Assembly (NCBI GenBank): GCA_947044405.1
Contig: CAMRHE010000021.1
Coordinates: forward strand, 8,602,501-8,666,500
Origin: Leptodactylus fallax
Lineage: Eukaryota; Chordata; Amphibia; Anura; Leptodactylidae
DNA: 64,000 nt
Reading direction: 5' to 3'
The notes under the pieces are model-generated. The model was not told the origin of the DNA, ran no database searches, and saw only the letters and a program-made list of their open reading frames with translations. A program made the translations under genes and the position numbers. The stretch's first letter is position 1. Each line of letters begins with the position of its first letter. Of the stretch, positions 11,120 to 20,933 are shown piece after piece.

Positions 11120-12240
11120 TAGGCTCAAAATGACTCCGCACAAATCTATCTCTTAGAGATCTGCTTTTCCTAAACGTGATTGAAGGGGTAGCCCCGACTG
11201 CTTCACTTATATCTGGGTCCATTAATAGTATGTCCCAGTCCTTTTTGAGAATCTCTCTCGCTTTGCTCATTCCATTGTCAAAAGTGGTTATAAAACGGAT
11301 AATTTGAGCCCCTTCAGCCATCCCTGGCAAAGGCTCAAGCAAAGTCTCTCTCCTCTGATTCAATGCATACTTATGAGCCTCCCTAAGGCTCTGGATATCC
11401 TCGTTTAAGGAACCGTTCACTCAAGTCACCAGCTTGTTCGATATACTTTTCTTTATTTGAACAGTTATGCCTGACCCTCAAATATTGTCCTTTGGGAATT
11501 CCTCTTTTGAGGGACAGAGAATGGTGACTTTCCCAGTGTAATAGGGAATTTGTAGAGGTAGGTTTACGATATACCTCTGTTGCCAGAGTGCCACTCTCAC
11601 TTTTAGAAATTCGAATATCAAGAAACGGTAAAGAGTTAATATCCCATTCACATGTAAATCTGAGACCTATAACATTATCATTAAGGTTTCTCACAAAGTT
11701 GTTAAATGAATCTGCGTCCCCACGCCAGATAACAAAAATGTCATCAATATACCGCGCCCACAGCTCAATTCTGTCATCTAACTGAACATCCTCACCAAAC
11801 ACAATAGTTTCTTCCCACCAGCCCAGGAGCAAGTTGGCATATGTAGGCGCACATGGATTGCCCATGGCTGTGCCCCTGAGCTGGTGGTAGAATCTCCCCG
11901 TTAAAGAGAAAAAAGTTCCGTGTAAGTGAAAAATGTAATAAGTCCAGTGTGAATTGGCTGTGAGTGCGGTACTGACAACCTCTTGAGGCCAGAAAATATT
12001 CCACCGCCTGTAGTCCCTTATCATGTGGAATAGAAGAATAAAGTGATTCCACATCAATACTTCCTAGGATACAGTCTTGGTCTAATGTTACTCCCTCTAT
12101 TTTATGCAAGAGGTCACTTGTATCCCGTACATATGAAACGTGTCATCAGGGGAGATATGGCTGTACATCCATAAAGGATGTGGTCAAGACGTCTAACAAT
12201 AACCTCCAGCCTGTTATGTATGGCTGCGTATTAGACCATG
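11120..12240 (-). pseudogene. Penelope-like reverse transcriptase relic
   Basis: RNA-directed DNA polymerase of a Penelope-like element. Visible motifs in order: SYVRDTSDLLHKIEG, then ILGSIDVESLYSSIP (motif A with catalytic Asp), then RGTAMGNPCAPTYANL (motif B), then YIDDIFVIW (motif C, the YxDD box), followed by SLPFLDIRI and TEVYRKPTSTNSLLHWESH, all typical of the family. A frameshift near 11900 separates motif A from motif B; another near 11385 follows RFLKRGYPE. The downstream piece (SLREAHKYALNQRRE to HFEPIKK) links to the nuclease. The catalytic residues remain readable, but the gene is broken. The exact start was not determined. Confidence 0.9.
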
Positions 12241-12435
12241 CCAGAATCAGGTCACCTAGGCTCCTACCAAAAAATAAAAAGTCAAATTATATGTACCTCA
12301 AAATTTTCACCACAAAGTAAACCTCTTAAAATCTAAACCCCAAATTGCAGGTTTTCATCATGCAGTCCCCACAAATTTTTAATAAAAACTAAATTAAATA
12401 TTGTATCTAGCACAAAACTCATCTTGCAAAAACAA

Positions 12436-12630
12436 TAGGTATAACTTCAGCACCTTGATATTGTAAAAATATCCAGACTTTATTGAAGAATCACATTAAA
12501 AGAAAATGGGTTAATATCCAAAAATGCCAGAAAATGCCAAAGCAAACCCCATTCTGCTTTTAATATGATTCTTCAATAAAGCATGGATATTTTAACAAGA
12601 TCGCAGAGCTGGAGTTATACCTATTGCTAC
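12436..12630. repeat. Inverted repeat (hairpin), arms about 65 bp
   Basis: The left arm (about 12438-12503, starting 'aggtataacttcagc') and the right arm (about 12557-12630, ending 'ggagttatacct') are imperfect reverse complements separated by about 55 bp. The arms contain 'gatattttaacaag' and 'tattgaagaatca'-type motifs. It lies just upstream of the Penelope-like coding region and may be part of its 5' terminal structure. Confidence 0.7.
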
Positions 12631-12639
12631 TACTTACCT

Positions 12640-13855
12640 AGGAATCTCCTCTTTGCACATCATTGGGATGATTGCACTCATTTTCTGCAAGATGTTGAGC
12701 TGATAGACACATTTATTCCTTTAGATTGCATAAAGAACCAATCCCACACTTATAGTAAAATAGAAAATTAATTCAATGATTTAAAATCACACAAAAAACA
12801 TATATTTGTACACACATACAATGAATGGTAGGGGGAAAAGACCGGTATGGTCTATAATGATATTACCTAAGTACAGGTATGGTACATGGTAGAATCATGT
12901 TGAATCTGCTCAATTATTATGCCAAACAGCATATATAGTATTAATATAATGCCCCACAAAAAATACTCACCAGGGTGTAAGTAATAAATAATTAACAGTC
13001 ATGAATAGTGAGACCACAGGTAGAAACAAGAGGCATAAAGATAAACCTATAAAACCATACCAATGTGAACAGTGCAACCTTCAACGCATATTTTGTCCGG
13101 TTACAGGCTTTGTCAAAATTTTCTATTTTACTATAAGTGTGGGATTGGTTCTTTATGCAATCTATTATATATGCATCCTACACAATGTGATAATTTTTGT
13201 AGTAGTTACATTTATTCCTTTGCCAAACCTACATGTCAATAAAAAAAAAATGTTATAGCTTTTGTAATGCAGAAATGGAAATATAAACATAAAAAACGGC
13301 AGCATCCTTAAAGCCCAAACTAGGCTGTTTCTTTAAAGGGTTAATTATTAAATAAGGCGTACCAATCCTTTGGAGACTGTTTTTGACTGCTGCCTTTATA
13401 AATCCAGCATCTTTTACAATAGCATAACCTAGAAACTAAGCTGAATGGAAAGGAACACATGAGAATACCTAAGGGATTGCAAGTATATTTCAAGACACTT
13501 TTGAGTTTAGGGTGAAATTCTTTTTAATAGATATATTCTTAGAGATTTTGAATGTTTGTTATATACTGGAGAAGTCGTAAAGATTTTTACTACATACAAT
13601 GTCAGTTTTTGTTTGTGTTATATACTTTTTTTTTTATCGTGGCAAAAATTTACTCAGACACAATCCCAAATCTTGTAGAAATCCTTCTCAAAAGAGTGGA
13701 AGCTGTTTTTTGCTACAAAGGGGGATCAAATAAATGTCTATTGATTTAGAATGGGATGTGATAAAAGCTGCTGGCATACTCGAGCCATAACTAGATCAGT
13801 TTTCATCAGAATTAGTGCCATTCCATAAGCTGCCTATCCTTGAATTCACCTATTC
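12640..13855. other. Mostly unrecognised; possible Penelope-like flank
   Basis: No domain-bearing frame. A segment near 13079-13115 (minus strand) resembles the hammerhead context but has at least two core mismatches. A poly-A run lies at 13241-13250. Confidence 0.3.
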
Positions 13856-13861
13856 CTCAGC

Positions 13862-13887
13862 CTGATGAAGGGTGATATACCTAGAAT
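13862..13887 (+). ncRNA. Decayed hammerhead-ribozyme-like core
   Basis: Plus strand: CTGATGA, a stem agg...cct around 'gtgatata', then GAAT where GAAA is needed. One core mismatch. The flanks do not obviously form stems I and III. Probably the remnant of another Penelope-like terminal repeat in the opposite orientation. Confidence 0.3.
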
Positions 13888-13977
13888 ATTGAATATTTAT
13901 ATATGTTCACTATCTCAAAAAGTTGCGCTTGAAGCAAACCTGAATATTAGAGTGCTGTTCTGCCTTTTTACATATTA

Positions 13978-14330
13978 ACATAGTAGATGAGTGTGGATGA
14001 AGACACAGGTCCATCATGTCCAACCTATAACAATACAGTGTTGATCCAGAGGAAGGCAAGAAAAAACTATGAGGCTTGTCAGGAGAAAAAAAAAATCCTT
14101 CTTGACTCCAGCAATCAACTTGTCTTCACCAAAAATCTAAAACCTGTAATGTTTTTTTTTCAAGAAAGATATTCAGACCCTCATTAAACTTGGACAATAA
14201 ATCCACCATCTCAACATCTTTTGGCAGTAAGCTCCATAGCTTCACTGCTCTTACAGTAAAGAACTACCATCTATGATGCTGATGAAATGTTCTTTTCATA
14301 GAGGATGTGACATTGTTACTGTCACAGGCC
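13978..14330 (-). repeat. LINE (CR1/L2-type) 3'-end relic
   Basis: On the minus strand it reads 'gaagctatggagcttactgc', '...gtctgaatatctttcttg', 'ttgccttcctctggatcaac' and 'ggttggacatgatggacctg' followed by a 'tgtcttcatcc' tail. This is the pattern of the last ORF2 codons and 3' end of CR1/L2-like LINEs. It is probably related to the reverse transcriptase relic at 14711-14975, on the same strand and separated from it by a MITE. Confidence 0.65.
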
Positions 14331-14426
14331 TAGGAGTAAAAATATAATAATAATGACTTGCCTGGAACAGGTCACTGAAGGTAAACTTCTATACACCAAA
14401 ATCCCCAAATGTTTTTCAGTGGCAGT

Positions 14427-14706
14427 CTTACGCTAGATTCACACTAGTTTTTGGGTTTCTGTTCTTCAGGTCCACTTGGGGACCCGAAAAATAAGAAACC
14501 CAATCCTCTTAAAAAGCAGTTAACCGCGAAAACCTGAGGACCCCCATAGACTATAATGGGGTCCGCCGATTTTCCGCCTAGTTTCCACCTGAAAAATACA
14601 TAGAGAAAAGTCCTGCTTGTAGGACTTTTCTCTCTGCATTTTTCAAGCGGATTTAGGAATGGAATCCCTGAACGGAGTGTGAGCGCTGATGTGAATCCAG
14701 CCTTAC
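14427..14706. mobile_element. Palindromic MITE, 'gctggattcacat' type
   Basis: Terminal inverted repeats 'cttacgctagattcacac' on the left and its reverse complement form '...gtgaatccagccttac' on the right. It contains a 13-bp internal hairpin (14602-14614 with 14621-14633, loop gcttgt). About 280 bp and non-coding. Confidence 0.75.
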
Positions 14707-14710
14707 CCAG

Positions 14711-14975
14711 TAATTTACTATTAAGTACATTTTAGACCAAAATGCATAACCTTACATTTGACTACATTAAACTTCATTTGCCAATTCTCTGCCATTGCAT
14801 CCAGCTTCTTCAAATCCCCCTGTAATATTCTACTATCCTCCACATTCTTTATTACTTTATAGCGCTTAGTATCATCTGCAAACATGGAAACCATGCCCTG
14901 TAAACCCTCTAGAAGGTCATTAATAAAAATATTAAAATGGAGAGGACCCAATACAATATAATTGATATTCTGCAA
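14711..14975 (-). pseudogene. LINE reverse transcriptase fragment (CR1/L2-like)
   Basis: About 84 codons of a non-LTR retrotransposon reverse transcriptase. It shows VLGPLHFNIFINDL, then MVSMFADDTKRYKV, in which FADD is the catalytic box, then NWQMKFNVVKCKVMHFG, typical of CR1/L2/jockey-type enzymes. It is a 5'-truncated piece with no start and no flanking ORF2 sequence. A MITE adjoins its 3' side, and the LINE-like 3' end at 13978-14330 may be the rest of the same copy. Confidence 0.85.
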
Positions 14976-15160
14976 TTTTCAAAAACATAGGCGTTTTTGA
15001 AAATGCAGTTGTTCCACAGTGGATTTTTTTCTGCAAGGTGTGGATAGGATTAGCCAGAATCTCATTCACTTTAGAGATACTGTAAAACGCAGCATTTTTT
15101 ACCACAGTGTTTCTGCAGCGGCAAAAACACTGCGTTTACACAATCTGGGACTTTAGCTTT
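14976..15160. repeat. Fragment of the 'aggccccacg' palindromic MITE family (type b)
   Basis: Contains 'gatttttttctgcaaggtg', 'ggattagccagaatc' and 'ctgtaaaacgcagca', found in the same order in copies at 16843-17165, 29692-29985 and 48736-49085. Confidence 0.6.
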
Positions 15161-15258
15161 AGGCAGTATTCTACATATAAGCAAACCTCTCCCCCTCTCT
15201 TATTTATCCAATGTTTACCAAATAGATTGTACCCAGGTAAATTTACAGCCCATACATA

Positions 15259-16474
15259 CAGTGCCTTGTGAAAGTATTCGGCCCCCTTGAACTTTTCAAC
15301 CTTTTTCCACATTTCAGGCTTCAAACATAAGGATATAAAATTTTAATTTTTTTGGTGAAGAATCAACAAGTGTGACACAATCGTGAAGTGGAATGAAATG
15401 TATTGGATATTTTAAACTTTTGTAAAAAATAAAAAACTGAAAAGTGGGGCGTGCCAAATTATTCAGCTCCCTTAAGTAAATACTTTGTAGCGTCACCTTT
15501 TGCTGCGATTACAGCTGCAAGTCGCTTGGGGTATGTCTCTATCAGTTTTGCACATCGAGAGACTGAAATTCTTGCCCATTCTTCCTTGGAAAACAGCTCG
15601 GGCTCAGTGAGGTTGGATGGAGAGCGTTTGTGAACAGCAGTTTTCAGCTCTTTCCACAGATTCTCGATTGGATTCAGGTCTGGACTTTGACTTGGCCATT
15701 CTAACACCTGGATACGTTTATTTGTGAACCATTCCATTGTAGATTTTGCTTTATGTTTGGGATCATTGTCTTGTTGGAAGATAAATCTCCGTCCCAGTCT
15801 CAGGTCTTTTGCAGACTCCAACAGGTTTTTTTCCAGAATGGTCCTGTATTTGGCTCCATCCATCTTCCCATCAATTTTAAACATCTTCCCTGTCCCTGCT
15901 GAAGAAAAGCAGGCCCAAACCATGATGCTGCCACCACCATGTTTGACAGTGGGGATGGTGTGGTGATGGTAATGAGCTGTGTTGCTTTTACGCCAAACAT
16001 ATCGTTTTGCATTGTGGCCAAAAAGTTCGATTTTGGTTTCATCTGACCAGAGCATCTTCTTCCACATGTTTGGTGTGTCTCCCAGGTGGCTTGTGGCAAA
16101 CTTTAAACGAGACTTTTTATGGATATCTTTGAGAAATGGCTTTCTTCTTGCCACTCTTCCATAAAGGCCAGATTTGTGCAGTGTACGACTGATTATTGTC
16201 CTATGGACAAACTCTCCCACCTCAGCTGTAGATCTCTGCAGTTCATCCAGAGTGAACTCAGGGGCCGAATAATATTGCACGCCCCACTTTTCAGCTTTTT
16301 ATTTTTTACAAAAGTTTAAAATAACCAATAAATTTCGTTCCACTTCACAATTGTGTCCCACTTATTGTTGATTCTTCACCCAAAAATTTAAATTTTATAT
16401 CCTTATGTTTGAAGCCTGAAATGTGGCAAAAGGTTGAAAAGTTCAAGGGGGCCAAATACTTTCGCAAGGCACTG
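15259..16474 (-). mobile_element. Tc1-like transposon family A, copy A2, internally deleted
   Basis: Both ends are present ('cagtgccttgtgaaag' left, '...cgcaaggcactg' right) with TA at 15257-15258 and 16475-16476. It is 1216 bp against 1631 bp for A4. The missing 415 bp lie at the gene's 5' part: the sequence jumps from 'catccagagtga' to 'actcaggggccgaataat' near 16260. Confidence 0.95.
15459..16280 (-). pseudogene. Tc1 transposase (family A), N-terminally deleted, catalytic domain open
   Basis: A 273-codon open frame covering the second helix-turn-helix (FTLDELQRSTAEVGE onward) and the whole catalytic domain: MLWSDETKIELFGHN (first Asp), FQQDNDPKH (second Asp), [15 protein letters not shown] (Glu), 34 residues apart. 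The first 79 residues (first helix-turn-helix and GRP hinge) are gone through an internal deletion, and the apparent start codon lies in the inner end of the terminal repeat. The normal stop after KY has become TTA, adding six residues. It could encode a protein with a catalytic fold but without full DNA binding. Confidence 0.9.
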
Positions 16475-16477
16475 TAG

Positions 16478-16842
16478 CTATCATCGCGTATCCTCACAAT
16501 GTCCTATTCCTCTTTCAGCACTGTCGCTTCTAATTCTTCAATCTTGTTGTTAAGGCTTCTGGAATTAGTGTACATGCACTTTAAGTGTTTTACATTGTCT
16601 CCATTCTGCATTTTCTTATTAACCTTCTAACACATCCCTGTACTCCATCCCAGTGTCCTTCCTTAGCCTCCAATCACTGTCTACACTGTCTTTCCCTTCT
16701 GTAATATTTATGTCCTCCTCCCAGTCCCTAATTTGGTTTTTCTATTAACGCTATAAACTAAAGGTGAATAGTCAGTGCCTATGGAACTTGCTCCCAGAAT
16801 ACTGTCATAAGAGTGCTGCCTGATAACAATAAGACCAGAGCC
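16478..16842. other. No recognised feature
   Basis: Spacer sequence. No domain-bearing frame or repeat recognised. Confidence 0.35.
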
Positions 16843-17165
16843 CCCACGTTGCGAAAACACCGTATTTTATATTACCTGCAAAGTGGATGGGATTGTGGCT
16901 AATCCCATCCACACATTGCATAAAAAAAATTTGCAGCGGAAAATCTGTTTTTTCAAAAAAGCGTTTTTGAAAATCGGAGCATGTCAATTATACCTACGGA
17001 AACGCTGGTGCTTTCCGTATAGGTATAATAAAGGCAGAAAATCTGCAGAAGAAAACTTTGCAGACTTTCTGTGAATAACTCTGTGGAAAAAAATGCAATG
17101 CGTCTCCGCCACTGTCTTTTCCGCAACGTTCTTTTGCTGCAGATCGCTATGTGGGGCCTTAGCCT
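16843..17165. mobile_element. 'aggccccacg' MITE, type b, nearly full copy
   Basis: Starts 'cccccacgttgcg' and ends '...atgtggggccttagcc', so the ends are inverted. The interior contains 'gtggatgggattgtgg', 'ggaaacgctggtgc' and 'tccgtataggtataat', shared with the other type b copies. Non-coding. Confidence 0.8.
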
Positions 17166-17739
17166 AAAAGCGGTTTTCAATAATTATCCTGACATTATGG
17201 TCAAAACTATACTGACCGTAATGAGAAGCATCATAAACAGTAGACTGTAGAAAATGACAACATTCTAAAATAAATTGGTGTGAATACAGGCCATTTCAGA
17301 AGATCAGAAAAGATAACAATTAGTGTAGTAATATGGTCATCCATTTTGCTTCTCTGCTTTGCAATAATACTGTTATGGTCATTGGAAAGGCATTTCAGCA
17401 GGAATCCTCTATTTCAAATGTGAATGGCTTTTACAATGGGGATGCCCATATATCAACTGCAGTAGTGAAGTAAGTTGCAGGTCCTCCAGCATTCATGGCT
17501 TGAAAGGGCCCCCAAAGAGCAAACATTGCAATTCAGTGAATAAATTCAATTGCCTTCTATTTCTACCATATGAGTGCTGCCTCAGTTTTTGCTTTTCATT
17601 TCAACTGCTAAGGATTTATCATCAAACACTTACATACAACCTGTCTTACTCTTTGGTTACAGGTTGATTATGGATCAGTTTATTAATTGACATCTCTATT
17701 TTTATGTTTATCCAATAGGGTTCTGAGAAAAAGCCTGTT
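17166..17739. other. No recognised feature
   Basis: Spacer between MITE copies. Nothing supportable. Confidence 0.35.
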
Positions 17740-18107
17740 ATAGGCTGAGGCCCCAGGTTGTGGTTAGGCCCAGGGCCCCACGTGGTGTAAACGCCATTGA
17801 TTCATCCGTGGCATAGACACCGCAGAAAAAAAACGCGCCATTTTACAGTCACTGCAAGGTGCATGGGATTCTAGTGAATCCTATCCATACCTTGCGGAAA
17901 AATACATGCAGCGGATACGCTGTGATTTCCAAAACCGTTGCAGTTTTGGAAATCGCAGCATGTCAGTTATACCTACAGAAACGCTGGCGATTTTCCTATA
18001 GGTATAATGGAAGCAAAAAAGCACTGCGGGAAAAACTGTGGTGGCAACGCATTGTGGTTTTTCCTGCAGCGATTTTTACAGAAAGTCCGCGGAGGCCCTG
18101 GCCTAAG
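17740..18107. mobile_element. 'aggccccacg' MITE, type b, full copy
   Basis: Begins 'ggctgaggccccaggttg' with a second 'gggccccacgtgg' start at about 17772, and ends 'cggaggccctggcctaagg'. The core has 'gaaacgctggcgattttc' and 'cctataggtataatgg'. Non-coding. Confidence 0.75.
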
Positions 18108-18330
18108 GCTGAGGCCCCACGTTGGGGAAAAGCAGCTTTTTTTGTTGCAGATTTTGCTGAGGTTTTTTGAGCCGAACCCAGTATTGGCTACAAAGGGAAT
18201 GTGAACTATAAAGGAAGCTCTTATACTTTTCCCTTCTGCTCAATCCACTCCTGACTTTGGCTCAAAAAACCGCAGCAAAATCTGCAACAAAAACAGCTGC
18301 GTTTCTGCTACGTGGGGCCTTAGGCTGAGT
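18108..18330. mobile_element. 'aggccccacg' MITE, type a, palindrome
   Basis: Near-perfect palindrome of about 220 bp. The left arm begins 'aggctgaggccccacgttg' and has 'ttgttgcagattttgctg'. The right arm has 'cagcaaaatctgcaacaa' and ends 'acgtggggccttaggctg'. The arms are about 75 bp and the core holds 'gtattggctacaaaggg'. Confidence 0.82.
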
Positions 18331-18440
18331 ATAAGAGCTTACTAATATATTTCCCATTCCTTTTGTAGCCACTCCAGACTTTGGCTCAAAAAACTGCAGC
18401 AAAATCTGCAACAAAAAAAAGCTGCGTTTCCGCAATGTGG
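18331..18440. repeat. Partial type a MITE (right arm)
   Basis: Repeats the right-arm sequence ('tttggctcaaaaaactgcag', then 'cgcaatgtggagcctcag') directly after the full copy, as an abutting fragment. Confidence 0.65.
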
Positions 18441-18557
18441 AGCCTCAGCCTTAGCCTCAAGCAACTTTTTTTGTTGCAGATTTTGCTGCGTTTTTTTTTA
18501 CTCAAAGCCAAGAGTGGCTACAAAAGGAATGAGAAAGTACTAATACTTCTCCCTTCT

Positions 18558-19100
18558 TTTTTTTTGAACTTGAAATTTATTAAGGCTTTTCCATAAAAAT
18601 ATGAAATATGACACAGTGCAAAACAAAGCATAGTACAATACAGTACATTATAAATGGTAAGTGGTGGGAAGGGAAGGAAGGGAAAAGGGAGTGGAGGTGA
18701 AGGGGAGGTAGGATTAAGTGTAGTAAATGTTAATGAGGTGAGGAAGAGAGAGGATTTTGTCGGAAAAAAGGGGGAGAGAGGGGAAAGGGGTAGGGAAGGG
18801 GAGGGGAGGGAAATAAAAGGAATGGAACAAATTGGAGGGACATAGGTCATGTAAGAAACAGTGTACAATGAATACATAAACAGAGTAAAAAACCTATAAC
18901 AGTAACAGTATATTCAGTAGAAAAAATCAATCTCCTCTTAAAGCATTCAGCAGGTAGTTAGTTACAGTTCCGATAGTCAGTAGTCAATACATCAACACAT
19001 CAAAATTACTTTACAAAGCCTTGTGGCCTCAGTGAAATAAAAATAACAGGTCATACACAGTGAACATTCAGCAGTCAAACCTGGACCAAGTGATCCACTT
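18558..19100 (-). mobile_element. Retro-inserted sequence with poly-A and 15-bp target duplication
   Basis: A 543-bp insert flanked by exact direct repeats 'atacttctcccttct' at 18543-18557 and 19101-19115. On the minus strand it ends AATAAA, then about 10 bases, then a run of A, that is a poly-A signal and tail. This is the mark of target-primed reverse transcription by a LINE machinery. I do not recognise the inserted sequence; its middle is a polypyrimidine stretch on the sense strand. Confidence 0.8.
18655..18835 (+). repeat. Homopurine (G/A) tract
   Basis: About 180 bp consisting almost only of G and A, with a few interruptions, within the retro-insert. The proline/serine-rich minus-strand frame over it is a product of this composition. 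Confidence 0.8.
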
Positions 19101-19330
19101 ATACTTCTCCCTTCTGTTGAATCCACTACTGGCTTTGGCTCAAAAAACGCAGCAAAATCTGCAACAAAAAAGCTGCATTTCCTGCAATGTGGGGACTTAC
19201 CCACAGAATCTTTAGTTGTTTTAGTAATGGAAACTTAGGACCTAAGCAGAGGATACCAATTGCTTATTGCACAGTGGTATTCATCAGGAAGAAATATCTT
19301 GAAACTGAGGGGAACTATATGATTGATATA

Positions 19331-20931
19331 CAGTGGGGAAAAAAAGTATTTAGTCAGCCACCAATTGTGCAAGTTCTCCCACTTAAAAAGATGAGAGAGG
19401 CCTGTAATTGACATCATAGGTAGACCTCAACTATAAGAGACAAAATGAGAAAACAAATCCAGAAAATCACATTGTCTGATTTTTAAAGAATTTGTTTGCA
19501 AATTATGGTGGAAAATATGTATTTGGTCAATAACAAAAGTTCATCTCAATACTTTGTTATATATCCTTTGTTGGCAATGACAGAGGTCAAACGTTTTCTG
19601 TAAGTCTTCACAAGGTTGGCACACACTGTTGCTGTTATGTTGACCCATTCCTCCATGCAGATCTCCTCTAGAGCAGTGATGTTTTGGGGCTGTCGCTGGG
19701 CAACACGGACTTTCAACTCCCTACAAAGGTTTTCTATGGGGTTGAGATCTGGAGACTGGCTAGGCCACTCCAGGACCTTGAAATGCTTCTTACGAAGCCA
19801 CTCCTTCGTTGCCCTGGTGGTGTGCTTGGTATCATTGTCATGCTGAAAAACTCAGCTACGTTTCATCTTCAATGCCCTTGTTGATGGAAGGAGGTTTGCA
19901 CTCAAAATCTCACGATACATGGCCCCATTCATTCTTTCATGTACACGGATCAGTCGTCCTGGTCCCTTTGCAGAGAAACAGCCTCAAAGCATGATGTTGC
20001 CACCCCCATGCTTCACAGTAGGTATGGTGTTCTTTGGATGCAACTCAGTATTCATTCTCCAAACATGACGAGTTGTGTTTATACCAAACAGTTCTACTTT
20101 GGTTTCATCTGACCATATGACATTCTCTCAATACTCTTCTGGAACATCCAAATGCTCTCTAGCAAACTTTAGACAGGCCCGGATATGTACTGGCTTAAGC
20201 AGGGGGACACGTCAGGCACTGCAAGATCTGAGTCCCTGGCGGCGTAGTGTGTTACTGACGGTAGCCTTTGTTACGTTAGTCCCAGCTTTCTGCTTGTCAT
20301 TCACTAGGTCCCCCCGTGTGGTTCTGGGATTTTTGCTCACCGTTCTTGTGATCATTTTGACCCCACGGGGTGAGATCTTGCGTGGAGCCCCTGATCGAGG
20401 AAGATTATCAGTGGTCTTGTATGTCTTCCATTTTCTAATTATTGCTCCCACAGTTGATTTCTTCACACTAATCTGCTTGCCTATTGCAGATTCAGTCTTC
20501 CCAGCCTGGTGCAGGTCTACAATTTTGTTTCTGGTGTCCTTCCACAGCTCTTTGGTCTTCACCATAGTGGAGTTTGGAGTGTGACTGTTTGAGATTGTGG
20601 ACAGGTGTCTTTTATACTGATAACAATTTCAAACAGGTGCCATTACTACAAGTAATGAGTGGAGGACAGAGGAGCCTCTTAAAGAAGAAGTTACAGGTCT
20701 GTGAGAGCCAGAAATCTTGCTTGTTTGTAGGTGACCAAATACTTATTTTCCACCATAATTTGCAAATAAATTCTTTAAAAAATCAGACAATGTGATTTTC
20801 TAGATATGTTTTCTCATTTTGTCTCTCATAGTTGAGGTCTACCTATGATGACAATTACAGGCCTCTCTCATCTTTTTAAGTGGGAGAACTTGCACAATTG
20901 GTGGCTGACTAAATACTTTTTTTACCCACTG
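19331..20931 (-). mobile_element. Tc1-like transposon family C, complete copy C1
   Basis: 1601 bp flanked by TA (19329-19330 and 20932-20933). Ends 'cagtggggaaaaaaagtatt' and its inverse. The terminal inverted repeats are about 205 bp long and contain two direct motifs each, an outer 'gtatttagtcagcc' and an inner 'tatttggtcaata', an IR/DR layout. A solo right end of the same family is at 52036-52158. Confidence 0.95.
19546..20565 (-). pseudogene. Family C Tc1 transposase, frame kept but four stops
   Basis: Exactly 340 codons from ATG ([16 protein letters not shown]) to the terminal TGA after KGYITKY. Domains: helix-turn-helix with a GAPRK hinge, [13 protein letters not shown] (first Asp), FQHDNDTKH (second Asp), [10 protein letters not shown] (Glu), gap 34 (DD34E). 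I read four in-frame TGA stops: after RSCSA, after PEEY, after NIML and after MKRS. Judged by the family, the expected codons are CGA or TGG, so each is explained by one C-to-T or G-to-A change. No net frameshift is seen over 1 kb. Dead through substitution only. Confidence 0.93.
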
Positions 20932-20933
20932 TA

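Larger units (their letters stand above)
10642..12240 (-). mobile_element. Penelope-like retroelement, decayed coding region
   Basis: A reverse transcriptase followed by a C-terminal GIY-YIG endonuclease on one strand is diagnostic of endonuclease-bearing Penelope-like elements. The reading frame moves between phases at least three times (about 11900, 11385 and 11112-11119). The 5' boundary is unclear; recognisable protein similarity fades upstream of about 12240. Flanking segments at 9.2-10.6 kb and 12.4-13.2 kb may be its terminal parts. Confidence 0.88.
18441..19205. mobile_element. Type a MITE split by a retro-insertion
   Basis: The left arm lies at about 18441-18557 ('ttgttgcagattttgctgcg') and the right arm at about 19101-19205 ('cagcaaaatctgcaacaa', 'caatgtggggacttaccc'). 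Together they make one type a palindrome interrupted by 18558-19100. Confidence 0.75.

Noticed and set aside
13079..13115. Fourth hammerhead-like motif (minus strand)
   Set aside because: The first core box reads TTGACAA instead of CUGANGA and the second box is also altered; too weak to list as a feature.
18518..18877. 119-codon proline/serine-rich frame on the minus strand
   Set aside because: It is a direct consequence of the homopurine tract and has no start context or domain.
20075..20584. 169-codon plus-strand frame opposite the family C transposase
   Set aside because: It is the antisense shadow of the well-supported minus-strand transposase gene.
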